Shown one piece after another: positions 35,500 to 43,954 of a DNA stretch of 64,000 nt. Source of the DNA: an uncultured Muribaculum sp. (GTDB taxonomy: Bacteria; Bacteroidota; Bacteroidia; Bacteroidales; Muribaculaceae); assembly GCA_910578785.1 (NCBI GenBank), contig CAJTSJ010000013.1:5991-69990 (forward strand). Direction: 5' to 3'. The notes below the pieces were generated by a model, which worked only from the letters and a program-made list of their open reading frames with translations, ran no database searches and was not told the DNA's origin. Both the position numbers and the translations under genes were made by a program. How positions within the stretch are numbered: the first letter of the stretch is position 1; every line of letters starts with the position of its first letter.

Positions 35500-35640
35500 T
35501 AAAAAAATGCACTATCGCCCGTCGCATTATGACTATGGTGAGCCGTTGGTTCGCCATAATCCTGTCGGTCGTTAGTGCGGTTATTACTCTCTATAGCTCC
35601 TGTGCCGCATGGGGGCGGCGTCGGATTGTATCGTTGTCAA
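35500..35640 (-). ncRNA. Candidate structured RNA between zapA and rny (6S-like position)
   Basis: The segment can fold into two hairpins: a ~70-nt imperfect rod closed by GCACTA/TAGTGC (35509-35578), and GCCGC/GCGGC (35604-35619). On the minus strand the rod is followed by T7, like a terminator, and the place after zapA is where 6S RNA lies in many bacteria. Against this, three imperfect pairs in the rod are G-U only if the plus strand is transcribed, so strand is uncertain. No clear promoter was found. Confidence 0.35.
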
Positions 35641-35930
35641 CTTATGCCGTTAAGCAGTTCGTCGAGTTTTTTCTCAAAATCTCCGAGCATCTTGGCGGCG
35701 CTTTCATTCTTTCTCAGCTCCTGGATGTAGAGCTTTGTGAAATGTATGGCTACCATTCCAAGGATGTCCTTCGATTCTTGATCGGCGCGTTTGGACTGCA
35801 TCCATTTTTTCCATGCCAGATTGACGTAGTATTCGGCCAATCTGATGTCTTCTTCGCCTTTCAATGTCACAGACATGCCCAGCGGGGCAATGTCGGCGAC
35901 TTTTATGGTTATATCCAGTTTATCTTTCAT
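35637..35930 (-). CDS. zapA: Cell division protein ZapA
   Basis: 97 residues, the size of ZapA. Begins MKDKLDITIKVADIAPLGM, an N-terminal beta strand domain with IRLAEYYVNLAWKKW, then a C-terminal coiled coil. It bundles FtsZ filaments at midcell. It follows a small coiled-coil gene by 4 bp and shares its promoter. Confidence 0.82.
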   Translation of the reverse strand: MKDKLDITIKVADIAPLGMSVTLKGEEDIRLAEYYVNLAWKKWMQSKRADQESKDILGMVAIHFTKLYIQELRKNESAAKMLGDFEKKLDELLNGIS

Positions 35931-35934
35931 TGCA

Positions 35935-36228
35935 TCATTCGGTTAAATCGGAGATGCATTTGTCGATTTCCCGCACTAATTCGGAAAGTCTGGCCCGGCT
36001 TCGCTCTGCTTCTTCCTTTGTCGGGAATGCGGTAGTGACTACCGACAGATACTCTACCTGTCGTTCGAGCGTCTGTACGCGGTTGCGCAAGGTCTCGACC
36101 ATAGTCTCAAGCTCGGCAATACGCAGTTCGGCCACTTGCTTGTCGTGAAGCACCGATTGATAACGCTCGGTCAGATTCAGTGCTTTACGGTTAAGGCGTT
36201 CAAGTGTCTGCTGTAAATCGCTCGCCAT
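35935..36228 (-). CDS. Small coiled-coil protein upstream of zapA
   Basis: 97 residues, nearly all heptad-patterned helix with charged residues (LERLNRKALNLTERYQSVL, LETMVETLRNRVQTLERQVE). No signal or catalytic motif. Its pairing with zapA (4-bp gap) suggests a division-linked role, perhaps ZapB-like, but size and sequence alone do not prove it. Confidence 0.72.
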   Translation of the reverse strand: MASDLQQTLERLNRKALNLTERYQSVLHDKQVAELRIAELETMVETLRNRVQTLERQVEYLSVVTTAFPTKEEAERSRARLSELVREIDKCISDLTE

Positions 36229-36243
36229 TATTCCAAATTTTTA

Positions 36244-36251
36244 CAAAAGTA
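36244..36251 (-). promoter_or_regulatory. -7 box of the small coiled-coil/zapA transcript
   Basis: TACTTTTG on the minus strand, 15 bp before the ATG, implying a very short leader. The rest of 36252-36367 is AT-rich with no gene. Confidence 0.6.
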
Positions 36252-36367
36252 CGATAAATATCTCATACGAATGCAATTTTATGGCGGATTTTTGAGCGTT
36301 CCGCTTGTAAAATATTTAATAAAATTGAAATTTTTGCCATAAGGACTGTTGCGGTGATGCCGGCAAG

Positions 36368-37783
36368 TTAAAGAACCGGGCTGAGCAGACGCACCACCGA
36401 CTCTTTGGCTTTCTGCCATTTCGAGCGCTTGCGCCAGCGTGCGGAGCTGATGCGGGAACACTGTTTGAGGTCGTTGAAGAATATTTCGGCCATGCGTTCG
36501 TTCACGTCGCGTGAATATATGAAGAGATTGCCTTCGAAGTTGTGTTCAAAGCTGCGGAAGTCGAAGTTGCTCGAACCGACCGACACAAATTCGTCGTCGA
36601 CGAGCACGGTTTTTGCATGAAGCATTCCGGCTTCGTAGAGATACACCTTTATGCCGGCTCTCAGGCACCCCTGGATGTAGGAATAGGATGCGTTGGTCAG
36701 CACCGACGAGTCGCTTTGGGCCGGAATCATTATGCGCACGTCGACTTTGGACAATGCCACGGCCTGAAGTGCCCGGAGCAGACCCTCGGTGGGCAGAAAG
36801 TAGGGTGTCTGTATGAACACGCGTTTAGTGGCGTTGGCTATGGCCTTGTGGTAGAGCATGGCTATGTTGCTCCACTGGCTTGTCGGACCGCTCGTCATCA
36901 ACTGTATGCCACCAGTGTGCGAGCCGGTGACTTGAAGCTGGGCTGCCTTTTCTTCAATCAGCGGTTGGCCCATGAAGCTCCAGTCGACGGCAAAGGCGTA
37001 TTGCAGAGCGCCCACTGCGGGTCCTTGTATGCGAAGGTGCGTGTCGCGCCAGATGCCGTAGCTGGTTCCGTCGATGTAGCGGTCGGCAATGTTCATTCCT
37101 CCGATATAGCCTGTTACGCCGTCTACGATGACTATTTTGCGGTGGTTGCGCCAGTTGACGCGTGTAGCGAAATGGGGGAATGTGACCCTGAAGAAGGGGT
37201 AGACTTCGACTCCGGCTTCTTTCATGCGCTTGAAGAATTTCCCCGACGTGTGGAGCGACCCGATATGGTCGTAGATTACACGTACCTTTACTCCGCTTTT
37301 GGCTTTGTCGATAAGTATGTCGGCCACCTCGGTCCCGATTTTGTCGTCCTTGAAGATGTAATACTGCAGATGTATGTAGCTTTTGGCCGCGCGCAGGTCG
37401 GATAGCAATGAGTCAAATTTGGATCGTCCGTCGGTGAATATCTCGACTTTATTGCCGGGATAGAAGATTGAGCCCGACAGGGTCTGCGCCATCTTGATCT
37501 GCAGCCGGCTTGCGGTGCTCATAGGCAACCGGTTGATGTCGACCGGTTTGAAATATTCATGCCGGCGCAGTCGGCGCCTGTTGCGCCGGGTTATCATTCG
37601 GGTGTTTTTAAGGCTTCTGCCGAAAAATATATACAGCACGACTCCGAACACCGGCACCATCAGCAACACCGTCACCCAGGCCAGGGATTTGACCGGATTG
37701 CGGTTTTCGGACAGGACCACAGCTATCAGGCTGACGATGGCTCCTCCGTAGGCTATCAGTAGTAGTATGTCGTACCAGATCAT
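36368..37783 (-). CDS. cls: Cardiolipin synthase
   Basis: Condenses two phosphatidylglycerols to cardiolipin in the inner membrane. 471 residues, two N-terminal helices, then two phospholipase D domains whose HKD motifs appear as HRKIVIVDG and HAKTVLVDD, each followed by GG/GS-N (YIGGMN, VGSSNFD). Length is normal for ClsA-type enzymes (about 480). Monocistronic on context. Confidence 0.94.
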   Translation of the reverse strand: MIWYDILLLIAYGGAIVSLIAVVLSENRNPVKSLAWVTVLLMVPVFGVVLYIFFGRSLKNTRMITRRNRRRLRRHEYFKPVDINRLPMSTASRLQIKMAQTLSGSIFYPGNKVEIFTDGRSKFDSLLSDLRAAKSYIHLQYYIFKDDKIGTEVADILIDKAKSGVKVRVIYDHIGSLHTSGKFFKRMKEAGVEVYPFFRVTFPHFATRVNWRNHRKIVIVDGVTGYIGGMNIADRYIDGTSYGIWRDTHLRIQGPAVGALQYAFAVDWSFMGQPLIEEKAAQLQVTGSHTGGIQLMTSGPTSQWSNIAMLYHKAIANATKRVFIQTPYFLPTEGLLRALQAVALSKVDVRIMIPAQSDSSVLTNASYSYIQGCLRAGIKVYLYEAGMLHAKTVLVDDEFVSVGSSNFDFRSFEHNFEGNLFIYSRDVNERMAEIFFNDLKQCSRISSARWRKRSKWQKAKESVVRLLSPVL

Positions 37784-37860
37784 GCGTTGAGCGGGAGTAA
37801 CTTCCGGCTAAGATACTAAATATACGTATACGTTACACCGGCGGATTGTTAAAAATGCTG

Positions 37861-37892
37861 AAAGGGTTGCGAACCGCAGTTCGCAACCCTTT
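37861..37892 (-). terminator. Terminator of the S6-S18-L9 operon
   Basis: AAAGGGTTGCGAAC (37861-37874) and GTTCGCAACCCTTT (37879-37892) form a perfect 14-bp stem with a CGCA loop, followed on the minus strand by CAGCATTTTTAAC. Confidence 0.85.
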
Positions 37893-37930
37893 CAATCGGG
37901 ACTTACGTCCTTATATCGGAATAATGAATA

Positions 37931-38374
37931 TTACTCAGCTACAACTTCGAAGGGGATTTCTACAGCCACCTCTTTGTGGAGGTTGAGGGTGCAGGTGTAG
38001 TTGCCGACTTCTTTGATGTTTTCCTTGAGTACGATGACTTTGCGGTCAACATTGTGTCCGAGCTTTTCGAGAGCTTCAGCAATCTGAAGAGCGTTTACAG
38101 AACCGAAGATGGTGCCGGTAGCGCTGGTCTTGGCTCCGATAGTGAGGCTTACGCCTTCAAGAGAGGCGGCGAGAGCTTCGGCATCGGCCTTGATCTGAGC
38201 AAGCTTGTGGGCGCGCTGGCGCTGGTTTTCGGCAAGAACCTTCAGCGCTGATTCGGTGGCGATGACAGCCTTTCCCTGCGGAATGAGGTAGTTGCGGCCA
38301 TAACCGTTCTTTACTTCAACAACATCGTCCTTGTATCCAAGGCTCGGCATGTCTTCTTTAAGAATTATTTTCAT
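37931..38374 (-). CDS. rplI: 50S ribosomal protein L9
   Basis: 147 residues. The N-terminal MKIILKEDMPSLGYKDDVVE and VKNGYGRNYLIPQGKA are the L9 signature; a connecting helix and C-terminal domain follow. Binds 23S rRNA domain V region and helps keep frame. Last gene of the S6-S18-L9 operon, 27 bp after rpsR. Confidence 0.97.
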   Translation of the reverse strand: MKIILKEDMPSLGYKDDVVEVKNGYGRNYLIPQGKAVIATESALKVLAENQRQRAHKLAQIKADAEALAASLEGVSLTIGAKTSATGTIFGSVNALQIAEALEKLGHNVDRKVIVLKENIKEVGNYTCTLNLHKEVAVEIPFEVVAE

Positions 38375-38401
38375 AATGTATATTGTCTGCTAAAGGTGTA
38401 A

Positions 38402-38671
38402 TTATTTCATCAAGTCGGTTACGTAGGGGAGCAGAGCCAAGTGGCGGGCGCGCTTTACGGCCTGAGCCACACGACGCTGGAACTTGAGCGAAGTTCCGGT
38501 AATGCGACGGGGAAGAATCTTACCCTGTTCGTTGAGAAACTTCTTGAGGAATTCGGGATCTTTGTAGTCAATATACTTGATGCCGCTTCTCTTGAAACGA
38601 CAATATTTTTTCTTCTTAACGTCCACTGACAGTGGAGTGAGATAACGGATTTCTGATTGAGCTTGTGCCAT
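38402..38671 (-). CDS. rpsR: 30S ribosomal protein S18
   Basis: 89 residues with KKKYCRFKRSGIKYIDYKDP and LPRRITGTSLKFQRRVAQAV, the S18 core that binds beside S6 on the platform of the small subunit. Only 3 bp from rpsF, so co-translated. Confidence 0.97.
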   Translation of the reverse strand: MAQAQSEIRYLTPLSVDVKKKKYCRFKRSGIKYIDYKDPEFLKKFLNEQGKILPRRITGTSLKFQRRVAQAVKRARHLALLPYVTDLMK

Positions 38672-38674
38672 AGT

Positions 38675-39046
38675 TTAGTCCTCCTTTACTTCTGCTTCTT
38701 GGGTTGTAGTTTGTTTCTGACCTCTCAGGCTGCGACGCTTAACGGCGTATTCAGCTGCGTATTTGTCAAGACGGAATGTGAGGAAGCGAAGTACGCGTTC
38801 GTCACGACGGAATTGAGTCTCGAGCTTCTTGATTACATCGGGCTCAGCGTCGAATTCAAGAAGTGTGTAGAAGCCTGTGGACTTCTTCTGGATGGGGTAA
38901 GCAAGCTTGCGCAGGCCCCAGTTCTCTTCGTTGACAATAGTTCCGGCGGCATTGGTGATAACGCCTTTGAACTTGTCTACCGCTTCCTTCATCTGTGCAT
39001 CAGACAAAACGGGAGTTAAAATGAAAACGGTTTCGTAATGATTCAT
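38675..39046 (-). CDS. rpsF: 30S ribosomal protein S6
   Basis: 123 residues, starting MNHYETVFILTPVLSDAQM with the expected NWGLRKLAYPIQKKSTGFY. A charged C-terminal tail (EVKED) follows. First gene of the operon; a consensus -7 box is 38 bp upstream. Confidence 0.97.
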   Translation of the reverse strand: MNHYETVFILTPVLSDAQMKEAVDKFKGVITNAAGTIVNEENWGLRKLAYPIQKKSTGFYTLLEFDAEPDVIKKLETQFRRDERVLRFLTFRLDKYAAEYAVKRRSLRGQKQTTTQEAEVKED

Positions 39047-39084
39047 GTTAAACTTAAAATTAAATTTGTGAAAATTTGCGACTG

Positions 39085-39092
39085 CAAAGGTA
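39085..39092 (-). promoter_or_regulatory. rpsF operon -7 box
   Basis: TACCTTTG on the minus strand, preceded by an A/T-rich stretch. Perfect match to TAnnTTTG; predicted leader about 32 nt, room for S6-S18 feedback binding, which I could not confirm. Confidence 0.65.
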
Positions 39093-39226
39093 CAAAAAAT
39101 ATTTGATTATCCCACATGCCGCGGTTAAATATTTGTCGGCTCGTCGGTTGACTACGAACCAACGGGTGGCCGAGGGTGTTTAAATCCTGAATTACAGCAT
39201 TTATAAACGTATTAATTAATCTTATT

Positions 39227-39400
39227 ATGAAAAATGATCATGAAGGAGGACATAGCGACCTCCATGTTGCGTTCAAAATTACCAAGCTTGTGCTTCAGGC
39301 CGCTTCAGTAGCGGCGGCGTTCTGTATCGCCAAGGAAATCCACAGGGTGCATCGAAGCATCGAGAAGAAGCATGAACATGGGCATAGGAAGTTGCTTTGA
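39227..39400 (+). CDS. 57-residue His-rich small protein, possible membrane segment
   Basis: ATG 39227 to TGA 39398-39400. N-terminus MKNDHEGGHSDLHVAF, a hydrophobic middle LVLQAASVAAAFCIA, then a basic, His-rich tail (HRVHRSIEKKHEHGHRK). A GAAGGAGG-like run within its first codons is not a ribosome site for it. The codon use looks coding, and the gene is alone between S6 and the GH2 gene. Function unknown; metal binding through the histidines is only a guess. Confidence 0.55.
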   Translation: MKNDHEGGHSDLHVAFKITKLVLQAASVAAAFCIAKEIHRVHRSIEKKHEHGHRKLL

Positions 39401-39481
39401 CGCAATCATTTGAAAAACGGCAATGGCATCCGGCGGTTTCGGTCCGGATGCCATTGTTATATGTGCCGGTTGGTATTTCGG

Positions 39482-42049
39482 TCATATGCGCCGTATCTTA
39501 ATGCCTGCAAGAGTCGGCTCTCCTTCGATGGGAATGAGGTCGACGGTTATGCCGTCGGTCACATCATTGACTATGTAGCGTTTGCGGCATGCCGTGCGGT
39601 AGCGTTTGCCGTCGGCCGGGGAGAAGTCGTGCTCCACGGTCTCACCGCATACGTTTATGTCGAAGCGTGTCGATGCCGTGGCCTTCTCTCCGTCGCTCTT
39701 GCCTAATAGATTCGCCTGTTGGCGTGCGGGCCGGGTTATGTCGGCCATGAGCAGTTCGACTTCATAGTCGCCCGGTTTGACGTCGATTCTGTATGACACG
39801 GCTCCTTGCCGCCAAGTCTGGTATATGGGGCCGTCTATCGTACCGTGAATTTCAGAAGTTGTATTTCGGTCTTTTCCGCCTGTGAATCCCCAGCCTCCGG
39901 GTTCGTATGGTTGGTCGGGAAGCCATGTCAGTCCTGACAGGTCGGATGTAAAGTAGCAGTTGCATCCGGCATTGATGGCAAATTCATCTTCCGACATGTC
40001 CGGAGTCGGCATGAATGTTATGGTCATGGCATCGGATGCACTGTCTTGGGAGGCACGGGTCCGGGCAGTCAGTACCGATTCTCCTTCCGGAAGCACGATG
40101 CTGTACAGGGCGTGGCAGTTGCTGGTTTTCTGTATTCCGGCCGACACTCCGTTTATGAAAAGTTCTACTTCCGGTGCGTTGGAGTATAGTTTTATTGTCT
40201 GAGGCACATCGCGGTCGCCGACTCTGACATCCCAGTCGCGCGATGCAATCCTTATCATCGGCTTGTCTTTTCGCCACATGGCTTTGAAGTAATATGCTAC
40301 GTCTTTCGGGCTGCGGTCGTTGTAGAACAGACCCTTGTTGTTGACACGGGGCATGGACTCCTGGCGCGCCGCTACGTTGAAGTCGATGAAGTTCCAGTAG
40401 GCGCATCCGCTTATCCACTCCTTCTCCTCTATATATGGCAGATAGTGCTCGATATAGCGTTGTTGGTATTCGATGCTGAAGTCGAATGCTCTTGGCGAAT
40501 TGGAGTGAATGCGTCGGTCGCTTCCGGCTCCCCATTCGCTGATTATGATCGGATGGTCGGGATAGCGCCGGTGCTGGTCCTCGCACCATTCGTTGAATCC
40601 GTTCAGCTGGCCTACGTACCATCCGTGGTAAAGATTCCATCCGGCTACGTCTTCAAGGTCGAGGCCGATTTCATTATATAGATTTGTCATGTTAAAGGCC
40701 ATCACGCTGTTGCGGGACGGGTCTTCCTCTTTAAGTTTGGCTTCAAGGCGCCGGGCCAGGCGCACGGTGCGCTCCTTGCAGGCTGGCCATTCAGGGCGGT
40801 CCGGTCCGGGAGCCGTGAGCAGAATTTCGTTCATGTAGCCCCAGGCTATTATGGAGGGATGGTTGTAGTGCTGTCTTATCATCTCGACCAAATTTGTCTC
40901 GCAGTTGTCGTCATATTCTGGCGTGTCCGGAACTATGTTGACTATCGGAATCTCCTCCCAAGCCAGAAGACCAAGTTCGTCGCAGGCGTCAAGCAGGGCG
41001 TCGTCCTGCGGATAATGGGCAATTCTTATGAAGTTGCATCCGATGTCTTTCATCAGTCTGATGTCGCGTCGATGGGCCTCGTCGTCCAACGCCACACCAA
41101 CAGGCCACTGGTCCTGGTGGCGGTTCACACCACGAAGCTTGTATGGTTTGCCGTTGAGGCTGAAGCCCTTGTTGCCGTCAAATTTGAACCATCTGAACGC
41201 TGTCTTGTGGCTCCGGCGGTCGAGCACCTCTTTTGTACGGCTGTTTGTGAGTACGGTCTTGACGGTGTAGAGTGCCGGACTTTCAGGCGACCAAAGTTGG
41301 GGCGAATCAATTGATTTGGACTCGGACGTGAAGCTGCGCGTCTCGCCGGGTTTGAGTTTGCGTTTTTCCGTCAGTGTCTGAATCAATTCGCCGGATGGGC
41401 TGTATATCAGACTTTTCACCTCGATAGTCTCTTCTTTCGCCGACTCGTTGGCGACCTCGCTTATTACTCTTATTTTTCCGGACTTCTCGCTGACTTCCGG
41501 AGTCGTTATGAAAATTCCGTCTGAACCGTAATTGGCCATGTTGAAGTGTATGGCCGGAGTGGATATCAGCCATACGTCGCGATATATGCCTCCCCAAAAT
41601 GTAAAATCGGCCGAGATCGGTGTAATTTCCGGGCGTTTATTGTCGACTGTCACCTCTATCAGGTTGTCTCCGTCGGTTATATAGTCTGAAATATCCACTA
41701 TAAATGCGCTATAGCCGCCTTTGTGCGAGGCAATATGCCGTCCGTTGACAGCCACGTCGGCGGCTTTGCTTGCGGCGTCAAATTTCAGATAATGCTTTTG
41801 GCCCGGCTTATGGTCTTTTATGTTGAGGTGCCGGCGGTATAGTCCTTTGCCTTGGTAGTAATTGCGCCCTTCATACGCGTCAAGATTATATGTATGCGGG
41901 ATGTTGACCGACTCCCAATACGTGGCATCGGGCATGCGGAATTCCCAACCGTCGTTGATTGTGGCCTCTGACCGATGTGCCGATGCATGGCTCCAGAATG
42001 ACAATGCTATCAGTCCGGGAAGGATTTGTCTGTAAAGTTGATTTCGCAT
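39482..42049 (-). CDS. Glycoside hydrolase family 2 enzyme (beta-galactosidase-like), secreted
   Basis: 855 residues from ATG 42049. The frame is open to 42268, but a consensus promoter at 42079-42086 lies within that extension, and only 42049 gives a signal peptide (LPGLIALSFWSHASA). Order: GH2 sugar-binding domain (VNIPHTYNLDAYEGRNYYQG), immunoglobulin-like domain, and TIM barrel with acid/base Glu in IIAWGYMNEI and nucleophile in IISEWGAG; then DUF4982-like and a C-terminal carbohydrate-binding-like region. It probably trims beta-linked galactose or glucuronate from a glycan in the periplasm. Divergent from a SusC/HTCS chimera. Confidence 0.92.
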   Translation of the reverse strand: MRNQLYRQILPGLIALSFWSHASAHRSEATINDGWEFRMPDATYWESVNIPHTYNLDAYEGRNYYQGKGLYRRHLNIKDHKPGQKHYLKFDAASKAADVAVNGRHIASHKGGYSAFIVDISDYITDGDNLIEVTVDNKRPEITPISADFTFWGGIYRDVWLISTPAIHFNMANYGSDGIFITTPEVSEKSGKIRVISEVANESAKEETIEVKSLIYSPSGELIQTLTEKRKLKPGETRSFTSESKSIDSPQLWSPESPALYTVKTVLTNSRTKEVLDRRSHKTAFRWFKFDGNKGFSLNGKPYKLRGVNRHQDQWPVGVALDDEAHRRDIRLMKDIGCNFIRIAHYPQDDALLDACDELGLLAWEEIPIVNIVPDTPEYDDNCETNLVEMIRQHYNHPSIIAWGYMNEILLTAPGPDRPEWPACKERTVRLARRLEAKLKEEDPSRNSVMAFNMTNLYNEIGLDLEDVAGWNLYHGWYVGQLNGFNEWCEDQHRRYPDHPIIISEWGAGSDRRIHSNSPRAFDFSIEYQQRYIEHYLPYIEEKEWISGCAYWNFIDFNVAARQESMPRVNNKGLFYNDRSPKDVAYYFKAMWRKDKPMIRIASRDWDVRVGDRDVPQTIKLYSNAPEVELFINGVSAGIQKTSNCHALYSIVLPEGESVLTARTRASQDSASDAMTITFMPTPDMSEDEFAINAGCNCYFTSDLSGLTWLPDQPYEPGGWGFTGGKDRNTTSEIHGTIDGPIYQTWRQGAVSYRIDVKPGDYEVELLMADITRPARQQANLLGKSDGEKATASTRFDINVCGETVEHDFSPADGKRYRTACRKRYIVNDVTDGITVDLIPIEGEPTLAGIKIRRI

Positions 42050-42078
42050 AGCGGGTGGTAGTGTTTTAAGATTATTTG

Positions 42079-42086
42079 CAAAGATA
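42079..42086 (-). promoter_or_regulatory. GH2 gene -7 box
   Basis: TATCTTTG on the minus strand, 30 bp before ATG 42049. Decides the start of the GH2 gene. Confidence 0.65.
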
Positions 42087-42226
42087 GCATTTATATGAGT
42101 CTGCCGAGGCATATAATCGGCATTCAAAAGGTAGAATTTTGGCACACAAGGGGTTCTAAAAACCACAAATACGGAAATTCCAATTATTCGTACTGAATTT
42201 ACCCCTTTCGGATAATTTAACGGGCA

Positions 42227-42234
42227 TAATTTTG
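42227..42234 (+). promoter_or_regulatory. -7 box upstream of the SusC-HTCS chimera
   Basis: TAATTTTG, about 98 bp before the ATG at 42332; a TTTC at 42206-42209 lies 17 bp upstream. The long leader is typical of susC genes and supports the view that the 5' end came from a susC locus. Confidence 0.5.
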
Positions 42235-42331
42235 CCGACGACAGGTTATGGACGTCATGTGCAGACATCGATGACCCGGAAATTGGATATATAACCTTAT
42301 TTCAAAATTTTATAACCTTAAAACCAGCTTT

Positions 42332-43228
42332 ATGTACAAAAATCTTTTAAAGGCACTTATGGCGGCAATGATGTTCCTTGCCGTTTCGTCGGCCGGATAT
42401 GCCCAGTCGGGACATCAGGTCAGCGGTGTGGTCGAAGATTCATCGGGTGAACCGATCATGGGCGCTTCCGTGCTCGTGGTCGACGACAACACTGCTATGA
42501 GGAAGTTCATAAGGTCGGTGCTTGAAAGCCGTTATGCAGTGGTGGAAGCTTCGAACGGCCGTGAGGCGCTCGACCTGCTTGTGCATAATGCGGTCGACTT
42601 TATAATAACGGACCTTATGATGCCGGTCATGGACGGCCATGAACTGTCGAGAAGACTCAAAAACGACATATCCACAAGCCACATCCCGGTATTGATTCTA
42701 ACAGCCAAGGCTTCTGTGCAGACCCGTACGGAGAGCTATCGGATAGGGGTTGACGAGTATCTGTCAAAGCCGTTTGATGAAGATATGCTTATTGCCCGCG
42801 TTGCCAACATACTTGACAACAAGCGCCGTTATCAGAGCCGGTTCATGGCCGACATGGATGTCGAGAGCCTCAATGTTGTCGATGACTCACTTGACCGCAG
42901 GTTTCTTGACAGACTCATGGCGGTGGTGAAGGACAATTATAAAAATTCGGAATTTGAGGTGGCCGATGTGGAGGAAGCCCTGGGTGTAGGACGCAATATC
43001 CTTAATCAGAAGCTTCAGTCGATTGTAGGGCAGTCGGCGTGGCAGTTTATACGCACCTACAGGCTGAATGTGGCTCACGATATGATTATAAAGAATCGCC
43101 GGAGCCGGACGCTCAACATCTCGGAGATAGCTTACGAGGTTGGTTTTTCCGATCCGAAATATTTCTCGAAGAGTTTTTCCAAGCATTTCGGCATGTCGCC
43201 GCGTTCGTTTCTGAACGAAGAGAAATAA
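42332..43228 (+). CDS. Chimera: SusC N-terminus fused to the receiver and AraC domains of a hybrid two-component regulator
   Basis: 298 residues. Residues 1-25 are a secretion signal (AMMFLAVSSAGYAQ) and 26-46 the start of a SusC carboxypeptidase-like domain (VSGVVEDSSGEPIMGAS). At VLVV (47-50) the sequence switches to a receiver domain: acidic DD 51-52, phospho-Asp94 in ITDLMMP, Lys146 in LSKPFD. An AraC-type HTH follows (about 200-296; ISEIAYEVGFSDPKYFSKSF). The result is a DNA-binding regulator behind an export signal, with no sensor or kinase. Most likely it is a deletion scar of a polysaccharide-utilisation locus, so it may be a pseudogene; use of an internal start cannot be excluded. 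Confidence 0.85.
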   Translation: MYKNLLKALMAAMMFLAVSSAGYAQSGHQVSGVVEDSSGEPIMGASVLVVDDNTAMRKFIRSVLESRYAVVEASNGREALDLLVHNAVDFIITDLMMPVMDGHELSRRLKNDISTSHIPVLILTAKASVQTRTESYRIGVDEYLSKPFDEDMLIARVANILDNKRRYQSRFMADMDVESLNVVDDSLDRRFLDRLMAVVKDNYKNSEFEVADVEEALGVGRNILNQKLQSIVGQSAWQFIRTYRLNVAHDMIIKNRRSRTLNISEIAYEVGFSDPKYFSKSFSKHFGMSPRSFLNEEK

Positions 43229-43243
43229 CGTCGGAGATTATAG

Positions 43244-43954
43244 TCAGAGCAGCGATGCCCGGTCGAGCAGGGCGGTGTCGGCGAGGATGTCGGCGGTGGG
43301 TCCGTCGGCCGCGATGCGTCCGACGGCCATGACTATTGTGCGCGGACAGAGTTCTCTGACCATGGCGAGGTCGTGGGTGGTGATGATACAGGTGTGGCTG
43401 AATTCCTCAATCTGTCTTATCAGCAACCGGCGGGCATGCGGGTCGAGGTTGCTTGACGGCTCGTCCATGACGAGAATGTCAGGCTCCATCGACAACACTG
43501 TGGCTATGGCCGCGCTCCGCTTCTGTCCGCCTGACAGCTGGTAGCCGGGGCGGTCCTTAAGCTCATATGCTCCGACGGCTTTCAGTGCCATTGTCACCCG
43601 TCGCTCCACCTCATCGTCGGGCAGCTTCATGTTGATGGGTCCGAAAGCCACGTCGTCGGCCACCGTCGGCATGAACAGCTGGTCGTCCGGATTTTGGAAT
43701 ACGAGTCCTACCGTACGGCGTATCTGCGGCAACGTCTTGCGTGTGACGGGTATGTCGCCGATGACCACTCTCCCCTCCGAAGCGGTGAGCAGTCCGTTGG
43801 TGTGGAGCATCAGAGTCGATTTGCCGGCTCCGTTGGCTCCTATCACTGCCACTTTCTCACCGTGGGTGATCAGAAGCGACACATCGTCGAGTGCCTTGAA
43901 TCCGTTGGGGTAGGTATAGCTTACGTGGTCGAATTTTACGTAGTGGTGGCTCAT
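43244..43954 (-). CDS. cbiO: Cobalt ECF transporter ATP-binding protein CbiO
   Basis: 236 residues. Walker A GANGAGKST, Q-loop VFQNPDDQLF (diagnostic of ECF/CbiO ATPases), signature LSGGQKRSAAIA, Walker B ILVMDEPSSNLD. Drives uptake of cobalt or nickel with CbiQ and CbiM(N). Last gene of the operon and overlaps cbiQ by 4 bp. Confidence 0.93.
   Translation of the reverse strand: MSHHYVKFDHVSYTYPNGFKALDDVSLLITHGEKVAVIGANGAGKSTLMLHTNGLLTASEGRVVIGDIPVTRKTLPQIRRTVGLVFQNPDDQLFMPTVADDVAFGPINMKLPDDEVERRVTMALKAVGAYELKDRPGYQLSGGQKRSAAIATVLSMEPDILVMDEPSSNLDPHARRLLIRQIEEFSHTCIITTHDLAMVRELCPRTIVMAVGRIAADGPTADILADTALLDRASLL

Noticed and set aside
42050..42268. 73-residue N-terminal extension of the GH2 protein
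   Set aside because: Contains the consensus promoter and no signal peptide; the signal peptide begins at ATG 42049.
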